Shown: positions 54,187 to 64,000, numbered from the stretch's first letter. The stretch: DNA of 64,000 nucleotides from Rhizobium sp. L43 (GCF_002531725.1 NZ_NWSQ01000002.1:372001-436000); one strand, 5' to 3'. The notes: generated by a model from the sequence alone, not told the origin. A program made the numbers and translations.

Positions 54187-54250
54187 GCTTATTCCCCTTC
54201 AGCCCCTTCCGAAAGGATGAGGCAGAGGAGGATCTGATGTCAAGCAGCGC

Positions 54251-55327
<1,077 letters not shown>

Positions 55328-55352
55328 CTTCTCAAAACCCTCTCTTTTGCGG

Positions 55353-56426
55353 TTACTTCGTTCTTGCGCGCCAATCGGCGTATTTCGGACTGTCGGGACC
55401 GACCGGCAGCGGCACTTCGGCACCGCTGTCGGAAGACTGGTAGATGGCGGTCACCAGTTCCAGCGCGCGGCGGGCATCCACCGTCGTCACCGGCAGCGGC
55501 CCATGGCCGCTGAGGAAGGCGTGGAACTGGCCCATCTGGGTGGTGAAACGCGGCGCGACCGGCTGCCAGTCGGCAATCACCCGGTCGATCTTCTGCCGCA
55601 CGTCGTCATTGGCAGCGATGATCTTCCAGGGATCCTTGCCGGGTGTGTAGGGCTCGTGGCTGCTTTCGAAAGTGACATTCTCGAAGTGCAGCCTCAGCCG
55701 GCTCAATTGTTCCTGCGAACCAAGCGTGCAGGACAGCGAGACAAAGGCGCCGTTTTCCATCAGCAGGCTGGCGGAGGCGCAATCCTCGACCTCGATATCG
55801 TTGACGCGGGTGGCGACACGGCCGAAGACCCTTGCCGCCGGGCCCATCAGATGCATCATCATGTCATGCAGATGCAGCGCATGGGTGACGAGCACACCGC
55901 CGAGTTCCGTCGCCCATTTGCCGCGCCAGGGCACGGCGTAATATTCCGGCTTGCGCAGCCAGAAGGTTTCGACCGAGGCCGTATAGGCTTTGCCGGCAAT
56001 GCCGGCATCGATGATCCGTTTGGCCTTCTGGATACCGTCGCCGTAGCGATATTGGAAAATCGGCATCAGTACGCCCGGGGCCGCTTTTTCCGCTTCCATG
56101 ATCGTATCGACGCCGGCAAGCGAGCCGGTCAGCGGTTTTTCGCAAACCACATGTTTGCCGGCGGCGAGCGCCGCGACCACCTGTTCGAGATGGATGCCGG
56201 GCGGGGTGCAGATATCGATGATGTCGATCGTCTCGTCAGCCAGCAGTTCCGCAAAGGAGGTGGTGCGGCGTTCGATGCCGAACTCGGCGCCGACCGCAGC
56301 CAGGCGCTGCTCGTTCAGGTCGCAGATCGCCACGACCTTGAACTTGTCGGAATGCGGCAGATAACCCTCGACGATATGCGAGCGGCCGATGCCGCAGCCG
56401 ACGATGCCGACCGTCTTCACGCTCAT
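55353..56426 (-). CDS. Gfo/Idh/MocA oxidoreductase
   Basis: A 357-residue NAD(P)-dependent dehydrogenase of the glucose-fructose oxidoreductase/inositol dehydrogenase type. Rossmann start VGIVGCGIGRSHIVEGY, the EKP motif VCEKPLTGSLAG, and the C-terminal alpha/beta domain (HALHLHDMMMHLMGPAARVF). It is embedded in the ABC operon between permease and ATPase genes, so it probably oxidises the imported sugar. The substrate is unknown. Confidence 0.88.
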   Translation of the reverse strand: MSVKTVGIVGCGIGRSHIVEGYLPHSDKFKVVAICDLNEQRLAAVGAEFGIERRTTSFAELLADETIDIIDICTPPGIHLEQVVAALAAGKHVVCEKPLTGSLAGVDTIMEAEKAAPGVLMPIFQYRYGDGIQKAKRIIDAGIAGKAYTASVETFWLRKPEYYAVPWRGKWATELGGVLVTHALHLHDMMMHLMGPAARVFGRVATRVNDIEVEDCASASLLMENGAFVSLSCTLGSQEQLSRLRLHFENVTFESSHEPYTPGKDPWKIIAANDDVRQKIDRVIADWQPVAPRFTTQMGQFHAFLSGHGPLPVTTVDARRALELVTAIYQSSDSGAEVPLPVGPDSPKYADWRARTK

Positions 56427-56449
56427 GTCACTCTCTCCCATTGCCGCCG

Positions 56450-57337
56450 TCAACGCTTCATGCCCGTCGTGGCGATGCCCTCGATCAACAGGCGCTGGAA
56501 GAACAGGAAGAAGAAGAACACCGGCACGAGCGTCAGGGTCGACATGGCGAACAGGCCGCCCCAATCCGATGCGCTGGTGGAGTCGACGAAGGTGCGCAGG
56601 CCGAGCTGGATCGTATAGGTGTTCATGTCGTTCAGGTAGATCAGCGGACCGAAGAAATCGTCCCAAGTCCAGATGAAGGAGAAGATCGCGGCCGTCGCCA
56701 GCACCGGCAGCGACAGCGGCAGCATGATCTTCCAGTAGATGCGCCAGGCGCTGCAGCCATCCATCATCGCCGCCTCGTCGAGTTCGCGCGGGATACCGCG
56801 GAAGAATTGCACCATGAGGAAGATGAAGAAGGCGTCACTTGCCAGGAACTTCGGCACGACAAGCGGCAGGATGGTGTTCACCCAGCCGAGATCGAGGAAG
56901 AGCACATATTGCGGGATCAGCGTCACGTGGTAGGGGATCATCAACGTGCCGAGCATGATCGCGAACCAGAAGTTCCGGCCGGCAAAGCGCAGCCGCGCAA
57001 AGGCGTAGGCCGTCAGCGAACAGGCGATCACATTGCCCGTCACCACCAGCAGCGAGATGACGAGCGAATTCCAGAAGAACCGGCCGAAGCTGATATCGAG
57101 GCCATTCCAACCGCGCGCATAGGAGGAGACATCGATCGACGACGGGATCAGCGAGGTCGACGAAAAGATCTCGTTTTCCGGCCTGACCGATGCCGAAACC
57201 ATCCACAACAGCGGATAGAGCATGAGAAGCGAAGCGGCGATCAGCAGGGCGTGGATGACGAGCGACGCCGGCAGGCTGCGTTTGGTGATATCGGATGGCG
57301 GCCTCGCCGCAGTGACGGAAGCGGTCATCTCAGTCAT
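56450..57337 (-). CDS. ABC sugar permease, MalG type
   Basis: A 295-residue inner-membrane permease with six helices. The EAA loop, which contacts the ATPase, is in ELDEAAMMDGCSAWRIYWKI (about residue 200). An N-terminal Ser/Thr-rich region precedes helix 1 (LVIHALLIAASLLMLYPLLW). Its 5' end overlaps the MalF-type permease stop by 8 bp. It forms a heterodimer with that protein. Confidence 0.92.
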   Translation of the reverse strand: MTEMTASVTAARPPSDITKRSLPASLVIHALLIAASLLMLYPLLWMVSASVRPENEIFSSTSLIPSSIDVSSYARGWNGLDISFGRFFWNSLVISLLVVTGNVIACSLTAYAFARLRFAGRNFWFAIMLGTLMIPYHVTLIPQYVLFLDLGWVNTILPLVVPKFLASDAFFIFLMVQFFRGIPRELDEAAMMDGCSAWRIYWKIMLPLSLPVLATAAIFSFIWTWDDFFGPLIYLNDMNTYTIQLGLRTFVDSTSASDWGGLFAMSTLTLVPVFFFFLFFQRLLIEGIATTGMKR

Positions 57338-58289
57338 CGTAGTGCACCCAATAACGCGAGGTCAGGAAGGAGAAGGCAGTGAAGATCGCAATGATCACCA
57401 CCAGGATCCAGGCGAGCGCCGAAGCATAGCCCATGCGGAAATTGCCGAAGGCTTCCTGATAGAGGTAGAGCGTGTAAAAGAGCGTCGAGTTGATCGGACC
57501 GCCCGTGCCGCCCGATATGATGAAGGCGGGCGTGAAGGCCTTGAAGGCCTCGATCGTCTGGACGACGGCGTTAAAGAAAATCACCGGCGTCAGAAGCGGA
57601 AGGGTGATCTTGTAGAATTGCCGGAATTTCGAGGCGCCGTCGAGGCTGGCGGCCTCATACATATCCTGCGGAATCTGGCGCAGGCCGGCCAGGAAAATAA
57701 TCATCGGCGAGCCGAACTGCCAGACGGACAGCGCCACCAGCGTGTAAATCGAATAGCTCGGATGCGAGATCCAGCTCGGACCTTCGATGCCGAAATGCGA
57801 GAGCGCGGCATTGACGAGGCCATCGCTGGCGAAAAGCTGCCGCCAGAGCACGGCGATCGCCACGCTGCCGCCCAGCAACGAGGGGAGATAAAAGATGGCG
57901 CGATAGATCGGCAGCCCACGCAGGCCGCGATTCAAAGCCATGGCGACCAGCAAGGCGAAGGTCAGTTTGAACGGCACCGAGAAGACCACGTAGGTCAGGG
58001 TGACGTGCATGGCGGCCGAGAATTTCGGATCCGCCGTGGCGATGCGCACGTAATTCGCGGTCCCCACCCACCTCGGCGACTGCAGCATGTCGAAGTCGGT
58101 GAAGGAGAGATAGAGCGAAATCAGGGCCGGCCCGAGCGTCAGCCCGAAAAAGCCGACGAGCCATGGCAGAAGGAAGAGATAGCCGGGAGCATTGGCATTC
58201 CAGAGACGCCGGAAGCGCCCTTCGGCCACGGCCCCCTGATATCTTTCCACGGATATGGCCCCTGCGGGCGTGCGCATCGCATTGCTCAT
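57330..58289 (-). CDS. ABC sugar permease, MalF type
   Basis: A 319-residue inner-membrane permease with six helices and the EAA loop in RQIPQDMYEAASLDGASKFR (about residue 215). Helix 1 is YLFLLPWLVGFFGLTLGPAL. It pairs with the MalG-type protein. The gene lies 6 bp after the solute-binding protein gene. Confidence 0.92.
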   Translation of the reverse strand: MSNAMRTPAGAISVERYQGAVAEGRFRRLWNANAPGYLFLLPWLVGFFGLTLGPALISLYLSFTDFDMLQSPRWVGTANYVRIATADPKFSAAMHVTLTYVVFSVPFKLTFALLVAMALNRGLRGLPIYRAIFYLPSLLGGSVAIAVLWRQLFASDGLVNAALSHFGIEGPSWISHPSYSIYTLVALSVWQFGSPMIIFLAGLRQIPQDMYEAASLDGASKFRQFYKITLPLLTPVIFFNAVVQTIEAFKAFTPAFIISGGTGGPINSTLFYTLYLYQEAFGNFRMGYASALAWILVVIIAIFTAFSFLTSRYWVHYDD

Positions 58290-58295
58290 ACGGGA

Positions 58296-59582
58296 TCAGC
58301 CTCGTGCGAGAATTCGCGTGATTTCGTCGACAAGCTGCTTGCCGCCATCGGAGGGAGACAGCTGTCCGAAGGCCACTTGCTCGGCGATGTTGCGCAGAAT
58401 AAGCGTGCCTTCGCCTGCGCCGGTCGGCGGCGGGGGCGGCAGCGGGCCGGCGAGATCACCGAGGCCGGCGACATAGTCGAGCGGAACCTTGCCGATTTCG
58501 TCGAGTTTGGTGGCGACGACATCACGCATTGCCTTCGATTCCGGAATGCCGCGCTCGACGTCGAGGATCACCGCGGCATCCGGATTCTTGACGAAGAAGT
58601 TGACGTAGTCGACCGCCTGATCCATCACCTTCGACTGCGCCGAGACGGAGAAGAACATCGATGGCTTGCGGTAATGGCCGCCCTTCGAGTCCGGCGTGAT
58701 GCGCATGTAGTTGGTCAGGGCCAGCCTGTCCTTGACCATGGCCTGGTAGCCGACGAACTGGTTGCTGTGTGCATAATCGCAGGCAGCCTTACCAAGCGTA
58801 AGCGGGCTGGTATCGATCGTGTCTTTATACAGAGCCTGGATATCAGGTGTGACGCAAGCTCCGGCTGCGCGGAACTTAGCCCACATATCGAACCATTCAG
58901 AGGCTTCTTCAGGACCGAAAGCGATCTTCGAGTCCGCCGTATAGAGCGCCTTGCCGCGTTGGCGGAGGTAGTTTTCAAGAGCCGGTTCGACACCGCTGCC
59001 GTCGGCAAAGCCGAAGTAGCCCTTGCGCTTACCGGCCTTGGTCATCTCGGCGCCGATCTTGCCGAATTCTTCCCAGGTCGTCTTCTGCGTCGGCATATCG
59101 ATGCCGGCTTCCTTGAAGGCGGCGGCGTTCAACACGGTTGCGGCCGAGTTGGCGCCGAGACTGACACCATAGAGATGGCCATCGACCTTGCCGCCTTCGA
59201 TCTGCGCAGGATCGAAATCCTCGAGCTGCAGCTTCGACGGCATGTAGGATTCCAGCGGAGCGAGGGCGCCGCGCCGAGCATATTCGACGATATAGCGGTA
59301 GTCCATCTGGATGATGTCGGGAGCGTTGCGGCCGGCGACCTGGGTCGCAAGTCGTGGCCAGTAATCGGCCCATCCGAGAAACTCGCCGGTGATGGCAGTG
59401 CCGGCATTCTTCGCCTTGTAGAGTTCCGACACCTTGTTGGTGCGGTCGGCGCGCGGCTGCGAACCCCACCACAGGAGACGCAGGCGCGTTTCCTGTGCCA
59501 TGGCGCTGCTTCCGAGGGCCGCGAGCGACAGAAGCGTGGCGCCTCCCGCAACGAAATTACGTCTGCTTACACGTAGAGTCAT
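58296..59582 (-). CDS. Extracellular sugar-binding protein
   Basis: A 428-residue solute-binding protein of the family 1 (MalE-like) type. The signal has a twin-arginine style core, RVSRRNFVAGGATLLSLAAL, cut near SAMAQE, so export may use the Tat route. A GGAGGAGG Shine-Dalgarno precedes the ATG. Conserved binding-protein segments include WADYWPRLATQVAGRNAPDI and VSLGANSAATVLNAAAFKEA. Its ligand is unknown. A 16-bp inverted repeat lies 60 bp upstream. Confidence 0.9.
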   Translation of the reverse strand: MTLRVSRRNFVAGGATLLSLAALGSSAMAQETRLRLLWWGSQPRADRTNKVSELYKAKNAGTAITGEFLGWADYWPRLATQVAGRNAPDIIQMDYRYIVEYARRGALAPLESYMPSKLQLEDFDPAQIEGGKVDGHLYGVSLGANSAATVLNAAAFKEAGIDMPTQKTTWEEFGKIGAEMTKAGKRKGYFGFADGSGVEPALENYLRQRGKALYTADSKIAFGPEEASEWFDMWAKFRAAGACVTPDIQALYKDTIDTSPLTLGKAACDYAHSNQFVGYQAMVKDRLALTNYMRITPDSKGGHYRKPSMFFSVSAQSKVMDQAVDYVNFFVKNPDAAVILDVERGIPESKAMRDVVATKLDEIGKVPLDYVAGLGDLAGPLPPPPPTGAGEGTLILRNIAEQVAFGQLSPSDGGKQLVDEITRILARG

Positions 59583-59641
59583 TTTTTCCTCCTCCAAAGG
59601 GAAGCGCCTCCACACGCTTCCGACCAGTTACCCTTGCATAA

Positions 59642-59657
59642 ATAACTAATTGGTTAC
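59642..59657. promoter_or_regulatory. GTTAC palindrome 1 (ABC operon)
   Basis: ATAACTAATTGGTTAC is a 16-bp inverted repeat with a 4-bp centre. It begins 60 bp upstream of the solute-binding protein start and lies 191 bp before the TetR start, so it could control both. Confidence 0.65.
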
Positions 59658-59847
59658 AAGCTACGAGCAAAGCGGCAAGCGTGTCAAGCGGTGTCGGCCA
59701 GAGCAGGGTGCCGAAAAGTGCGAGCGGCTTTCGAACGGCATCATGCTCTCACTATTCACACTGGAACAGGACCGCGCTTCTGAATTCGGTTTTTACAATT
59801 TCGCACTGAAGGCTTATGAGCGCAACAAGCGAGAGGGAGGTGGAGAG

Positions 59848-60525
59848 ATGAACGACAGCGGCGAGCATGGGGAGAAAAAAAGATCTCGGCGCCCATCTCA
59901 GGAACGGACGGCCCAGCGCGATCCGGAGCGGACACGCGCCGCAATCCTTGAAGCGGCCACCCGGGAATTCGCCGAAAACGGCATGGGCGGGGCCCGCGTC
60001 GACGCCATCGCCGAGCGTGCCGGCACCAACAAGCGCATGCTCTACCATTATTTCGGCGACAAGGAGCAGCTCTATCTCCGCGTGCTCGAAGAAGCCTATG
60101 TCGGCATCCGCACCGCCGAGCGCGCGCTCCACATCGGCGACCGCAGCCCGGAGGAGGGCATCGGGGAACTCGCGCTCTTCACCTGGCGCTATTTTCTCCA
60201 GCACCCGGAATTCCTCAGCCTGCTCGGCACGGAAAACCTGCATCGGGCCCGGTGGCTGCGCCAATCCGTGCGGCTCAAGGAGCTGCATTCGCATCTGATC
60301 GGCGAGCTGACCGATGTGCTCGAGCAGGGAAAGAAGCAGGGCGTCTTCATCGAGACCGCCGATCCCCTGCATGTCTACCTGACGATCGCCTCGCTCGGTT
60401 ATTTCTACCTTTCCAACCAGTACACGCTTTCGACGATCTTCGGCCGCGACCTGATCGAGCCGACCCATCTCAATGCCTGGGAAAAGCATATCGTCCACGT
60501 CACGCTGACCTCGATCAAGCGCTAG
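59848..60525 (+). CDS. TetR/AcrR-family regulator
   Basis: A 225-residue repressor-type regulator. N-terminal HTH residues 24-70 include ERTRAAILEAATREFAENGM, then AIAERAGTNKRMLYHYFGDK. The C-terminal ligand-binding half (90-225) is helical, with PEEGIGELALFTWRYFLQHP and DVLEQGKKQGVFIETADPLH. The start at 59848 follows GGGAGGTGGAGAG; the frame to 59650 is rejected. It sits between the ABC operon and the Gfo operon. One inverted repeat lies on each side of the gene, and a third precedes uxaC. Confidence 0.9.
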   Translation: MNDSGEHGEKKRSRRPSQERTAQRDPERTRAAILEAATREFAENGMGGARVDAIAERAGTNKRMLYHYFGDKEQLYLRVLEEAYVGIRTAERALHIGDRSPEEGIGELALFTWRYFLQHPEFLSLLGTENLHRARWLRQSVRLKELHSHLIGELTDVLEQGKKQGVFIETADPLHVYLTIASLGYFYLSNQYTLSTIFGRDLIEPTHLNAWEKHIVHVTLTSIKR

Positions 60526-60615
60526 ATGTGAGCCTTCTGCAGCCTGACCCGGAAAGGCTCTGATCCTGAAAGTCGGATTCGACTCTTGACAGCGGCGCCG
60601 CTCTTCTGCCATCAA

Positions 60616-60631
60616 GTAACTGTTTAGTTAC
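60616..60631. promoter_or_regulatory. GTTAC palindrome 2 (Gfo operon)
   Basis: GTAACTGTTTAGTTAC is a 16-bp inverted repeat with perfect 6-bp arms, 65 bp before the Gfo/Idh/MocA start at 60696. It is the best match to the shared design NTAACY-N4-RGTTAC. Confidence 0.7.
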
Positions 60632-60695
60632 CGGCTTGGGAGGGCCGGGCCAGGACGCCCGCTCCCCGCCGCAAAGATTCCAGGGAGGAAAAAAA

Positions 60696-61844
60696 ATGGC
60701 ACGCTTGGGGATCATCTTGCACGGCGTTACCGGCCGCATGGGTTACAATCAGCACCTGGTGCGTTCGATCCTCGCCTTCCGCGACCAGGGCGGCATCACG
60801 CTGCAATCGGGCGAAAAACTCGAGATCGACCCGATCATCGTCGGCCGCAACGGCGCCAAGATGGAAGAGCTGGCGAAGAAGCACGGCATCAAGCGCTGGT
60901 CGACCGATCTGAATGCCGCGCTCGCCAATCCCGACGACACGATCTTCTTCGACGCCGGCACGACGCTGATGCGCGCCGAGCTGCTGTCCAAGGCGCTCGA
61001 TGCCGGCAAACATGTCTATTGCGAAAAGCCGATCTCCGACGACCTGCAGGTGGCGATCGATCTCGCCCGCAAGGCGCGGCGCTCCGGGCTCAAGCACGGC
61101 GTCGTGCAGGACAAGCTCTTCCTGCCCGGCCTGCGCAAGCTGGCGCTGCTCAAGGATTCCGGGTTCTTCGGCAAGATCCTCTCGGTGCGCGGCGAATTCG
61201 GCTACTGGGTTTTCGAAGGTGATTGGGGCGTGCCCGCCCAGCGCCCCTCCTGGAATTACCGCAAGGGCGACGGCGGCGGCATCATCCTCGATATGCTCTG
61301 CCACTGGCGCTACGTGCTCGACAATCTGTTCGGTGAAGTCAAAGCCGTTTCCTGCCTCGGCGCCACGCATATTCCGCGCCGCATCGACGAGCAGGGCAAG
61401 CCTTATGATTGCGACACCGATGACGCGGCCTATGCGACCTTCGAGCTCGACGGCGGCGCGATCGCGCAGATCAACTCCTCCTGGGCTGTGCGCGTGCGCC
61501 GTGACGACCTCGTGACCTTCCAGGTCGACGGCACGCATGGTTCGGCCGTCGCCGGCCTGACGAAATGCTGGAGCCAGCACCGCGTCAACACGCCGAAGCC
61601 GGTCTGGAACCCCGACCAGCCGCAGACGATCGACTTCTACAAGACCTGGGACGAGGTTCCGGACACGCAGGCCTTCGACAACGGTTTCAAGGCGCAGTGG
61701 GAAATGTTCATTCGCCATGTCGTCGAAGATGCGCCCTGGCCCTATGGGCTGGAAGCCGGCGCCAAGGGCGTACAGCTGGCCGAACTCGGGCTGAAATCCT
61801 GGGCCGAACGCCGCTGGCTCGATGTTCCGGCACTGGAGTTCTGA
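60696..61844 (+). CDS. Gfo/Idh/MocA oxidoreductase
   Basis: A 382-residue dehydrogenase. Start LGIILHGVTGRMGYNQHLVR, EKP-like VYCEKPISDDLQVAIDLARK, and the C-terminal domain with KGDGGGIILDMLCHWRYVLD, whose conserved His is the catalytic base in relatives. The unusual length (relatives about 330-360) comes from inserts after residue 250. GGGAGG precedes the ATG. It opens the second operon, whose next gene begins 3 bp after its stop. Confidence 0.87.
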   Translation: MARLGIILHGVTGRMGYNQHLVRSILAFRDQGGITLQSGEKLEIDPIIVGRNGAKMEELAKKHGIKRWSTDLNAALANPDDTIFFDAGTTLMRAELLSKALDAGKHVYCEKPISDDLQVAIDLARKARRSGLKHGVVQDKLFLPGLRKLALLKDSGFFGKILSVRGEFGYWVFEGDWGVPAQRPSWNYRKGDGGGIILDMLCHWRYVLDNLFGEVKAVSCLGATHIPRRIDEQGKPYDCDTDDAAYATFELDGGAIAQINSSWAVRVRRDDLVTFQVDGTHGSAVAGLTKCWSQHRVNTPKPVWNPDQPQTIDFYKTWDEVPDTQAFDNGFKAQWEMFIRHVVEDAPWPYGLEAGAKGVQLAELGLKSWAERRWLDVPALEF

Positions 61845-61847
61845 GCC

Positions 61848-63011
61848 GTGACGACGATCAATCTCCCCCTCGACGGCAAGATCGTCCCCTATACGCTGAC
61901 CGGCACGCCGATCGAGCTGAAGAAGCGCGACGCCAAAAGCTTCCCGCGCATCGCCTTTGCCGCCGCCCATGTGGTCGCCGATCCGCTCGCCGACAACGAT
62001 CCCTGGCTGACGCCGGCGATCGACTGGGAGCGCACACTTGCCTTCCGCCACCGGCTCTGGGATCTCGGCCTCGGCGTCGCCGAAGCGATGGATACGGCTC
62101 AGCGCGGCATGGGCCTCGGCTGGCCGGAAGCGCGCGACCTGATCCGCCGGGCGCTCAGCGAAGCGGCCGGCCGCAAGGATGCGCTGATCGCCTGCGGCGC
62201 CGGCACCGATCATCTGACACCGGGACCCGACGTCACGATCGATACGATCCTCAGGGCCTATGAGGAGCAGATCGAAACGGTGGAGGCGGCCGGCGGCCGC
62301 ATCATCCTGATGGCCAGCCGGGCGCTTGCCGTCGCGGCAAAAGGGCCGGACGATTATGTCAGGGTCTATGACCGCATCCTTCGCCAGGTCAGGGAACCTG
62401 TCATCATCCACTGGCTGGGCGAAATGTTCGATCCGGCGCTTGAGGGATATTGGGGCAATGGCGATCACCTGAAAGCCATGGACACCTGCCTTGAGGTGAT
62501 CGAAGCCAATGCCTCCAAGGTCGACGGCATCAAGATCTCGCTGCTTTCCAAGGAGAAGGAAGTGACCATGCGCCGGCAACTGCCGAAGAGCGTGCGCATG
62601 TATACCGGCGACGACTTCAACTATGCCGAACTGATCGCCGGCGACGAACAGGGTCATTCGGACGCCCTGCTCGGCATTTTCGATGCGATCGCCCCGGCAG
62701 CGTCCGCAGCACTCGACGCGCTCGGCCGCAAGAGCAATCACGAATTCTTCGACCTGCTCGAGCCGACCGTGCCGCTGTCGCGCCACATCTTCAAGGCGCC
62801 GACCCGCTTCTACAAGACAGGCGTCGTCTTCCTCGCCTATCTCAACGGCCTGCAGGATCATTTCACCATGGTCGGCGGCCAGCAGAGCACCCGCTCATTG
62901 ACGCATCTGGCCGAACTCTTCCGCCTGGCCGACAAGGCGCGAGTGCTGGCCGATCCGGAACTTGCAGCGGCGCGCATGCGCCAAGTGCTTGCCGTCCACG
63001 GCGTTCACTGA
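61848..63011 (+). CDS. DUF993 (dihydrodipicolinate synthase-like) protein
   Basis: A 387-residue protein of DUF993, a TIM-barrel family distantly related to dihydrodipicolinate synthase or aldolases. Visible blocks are LIACGAGTDHLTPGPDVTID, VIIHWLGEMFDPALEGYWGN, and VDGIKISLLSKEKEVTMRRQ, where a Lys may act in Schiff-base chemistry. The reaction is unknown. A GTG start at 61848 lies 3 bp after the Gfo stop. The neighbour genes suggest aldol or keto chemistry on a sugar intermediate. Confidence 0.8.
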   Translation: MTTINLPLDGKIVPYTLTGTPIELKKRDAKSFPRIAFAAAHVVADPLADNDPWLTPAIDWERTLAFRHRLWDLGLGVAEAMDTAQRGMGLGWPEARDLIRRALSEAAGRKDALIACGAGTDHLTPGPDVTIDTILRAYEEQIETVEAAGGRIILMASRALAVAAKGPDDYVRVYDRILRQVREPVIIHWLGEMFDPALEGYWGNGDHLKAMDTCLEVIEANASKVDGIKISLLSKEKEVTMRRQLPKSVRMYTGDDFNYAELIAGDEQGHSDALLGIFDAIAPAASAALDALGRKSNHEFFDLLEPTVPLSRHIFKAPTRFYKTGVVFLAYLNGLQDHFTMVGGQQSTRSLTHLAELFRLADKARVLADPELAAARMRQVLAVHGVH

Positions 63012-63041
63012 TCGCCAGCATGGCAATAGGAGGAGAATGAC

Positions 63042-63872
63042 ATGCAGGTCGAAGGGCTTTCGATCAATCTGGCGACGATCCGCGAGCAATGCGGCTTTGC
63101 CGAGGCCGTCGATATCTGCCTGAAACACGGCATCACCGCGATCGCGCCTTGGCGCGACCAGGTCGCCAAGGTCGGTCTCGACGAGGCGGTGCGAATCGTC
63201 AAATCGAACGGCATCAAGCTGACCGGACTTTGCCGCGGCGGCTTCTTTCCGGCGGCGAACGATGCCGACTGGCAGAAAAACCTCGACGACAACAGGCGTG
63301 CGATCGATGAGGCGGCAGCCTTCGCAGCCGATTGCCTGGTGCTCGTCGTCGGCGGCCTGCCGAGCAGCTCGAAGGATATTGTCGCGGCACGGCAGATGGT
63401 GTTCGACGGCATTGCCGCCGTGCTGCCGCATGCGCAGGCAGCCGGCGTCAAGCTCGCCATCGAGCCGCTGCATCCGATGTATGCCGCCGACCGGGCCTGC
63501 GTGAACACACTCGGCCAGGCGCTCGACATGTGCGAGCCGCTCGGCGAGGATGTCGGCGTTGCGATCGACGTCTACCATGTCTGGTGGGATCCCGACCTTG
63601 CCAACCAGATCGCCCGCGCCGGACGGATGAAACGCATCTTTGCCCACCACATCTGCGACTGGCTGGTGCCGACCAAGGACATGCTGCTCGACCGCGGCAT
63701 GATGGGCGATGGCGTCATCGACCTCAAAGGCATAAGACGGATGATCGAGGCTGCCGGCTTCTTCGGCGCACAGGAGGTGGAGATCTTTTCGGCCGAGACC
63801 TGGTGGAAACGCCCGGCCGACGAGGTGATCGCCACCTGCGTCGAGCGGTTCCGGAGCTGCTGCCAGATCTGA
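63042..63872 (+). CDS. TIM-barrel sugar isomerase/epimerase
   Basis: A 276-residue AP_endonuc_2 (xylose isomerase-like) protein. Barrel strands include LSINLATIREQCGFAEAVDI, VKLAIEPLHPMYAADRACVN and VGVAIDVYHVWWDPDLANQI, with metal ligands Glu (AIEPLH), Asp/His (DVYHVWW) and His (FAHHICDW). This fold is used for isomerases, epimerases and dehydratases such as IolE and IolI. AGGAGGAG precedes the ATG. The operon context suggests a keto-sugar substrate. Confidence 0.87.
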   Translation: MQVEGLSINLATIREQCGFAEAVDICLKHGITAIAPWRDQVAKVGLDEAVRIVKSNGIKLTGLCRGGFFPAANDADWQKNLDDNRRAIDEAAAFAADCLVLVVGGLPSSSKDIVAARQMVFDGIAAVLPHAQAAGVKLAIEPLHPMYAADRACVNTLGQALDMCEPLGEDVGVAIDVYHVWWDPDLANQIARAGRMKRIFAHHICDWLVPTKDMLLDRGMMGDGVIDLKGIRRMIEAAGFFGAQEVEIFSAETWWKRPADEVIATCVERFRSCCQI

Positions 63873-63909
63873 TTTCAATACTTTTCATCACGCATGCAGG
63901 AGAATTATC

Positions 63910-64000
63910 GATGGAGAAACGCCGTTTCGCCCTGATCGGCACGGGAAACCGCGGCACCACCATGTGGGGCAAGGATCTGCTTGCCGGCTGGCGCGAACAT
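63910..64000 (+). CDS. Gfo/Idh/MocA oxidoreductase, partial
   Basis: Only the first 30 codons are inside the window. They give EKRRFALIGTGNRGTTMWG, a nucleotide-binding GxGxxG start, with GCAGGAG upstream. This would be the third Gfo/Idh/MocA gene near the TetR regulator. Length and identity are unknown beyond the window. Confidence 0.75.

Overview
This window is a piece of alphaproteobacterial chromosome, almost certainly Rhizobium and most likely the R. etli/R. leguminosarum group. The reasons are the high GC coding style, the gene neighbourhoods (SRP RNA-dnaX-ybaB-recR, rimP-nusA-infB-rbfA-truB-rpsO-pnp, fabA-fabB-fabI beside irr, cmk-rpsA), an Irr-type Fur protein, and several palindromic intergenic elements of the kind scattered through Rhizobium genomes. 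I see no phage, transposase, CRISPR array or conjugation gene.

Layout. 1-10,100: mixed housekeeping and accessory genes (SH3 protein, PfkB kinase, a ClpP paralogue, an ArsR/SRPBCC pair with its operator, AEC carrier, membrane cytochrome c, kdsB, pheA, a WYL-regulator/VOC unit with two matching palindromes, NudC, HIT protein). 10,179-17,474: SRP RNA, dnaX, ybaB, MOSC protein, recR, a lytic transglycosylase, GNAT and MFS. 17,587-30,028: the transcription/translation block rimP to pnp, then an rsmC-like methyltransferase. 30,129-37,414: fabA-fabB-fabI, irr, small membrane or exported proteins and tRNA-Ala(GGC). 37,565-44,282: an acidic FYDLN protein, cmk, rpsA, a large unknown protein, RNase D and a MerR-XRE-cupin regulator. 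44,447-50,602: gabT-gabD, slyX, uxaC-uxuB. 50,860-64,000: a carbohydrate/one-carbon accessory region with an ABC sugar transporter operon, a TetR regulator, and a second operon of Gfo/Idh/MocA, DUF993 and TIM-barrel isomerase genes running off the end.

How genes work together. The strongest candidate for an undescribed system is at the right end. A 16-bp inverted repeat of one design (NTAACY-N4-RGTTAC) lies 60-65 bp upstream of three operons: the ABC transporter operon, the Gfo/DUF993/isomerase operon on the other side of the TetR gene, and the distant uxaC-uxuB hexuronate operon. This predicts one local TetR regulon joining uptake, redox or isomerisation of an unknown sugar, and hexuronate breakdown. 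Three smaller regulator-operator units can be read directly: ArsR with its palindrome, a WYL regulator with two matching palindromes, and a MerR-XRE-cupin protein with a 19-bp palindrome before gabT. Starts were placed by Shine-Dalgarno sequence and family alignment from memory, so several differ from the longest reading frame.
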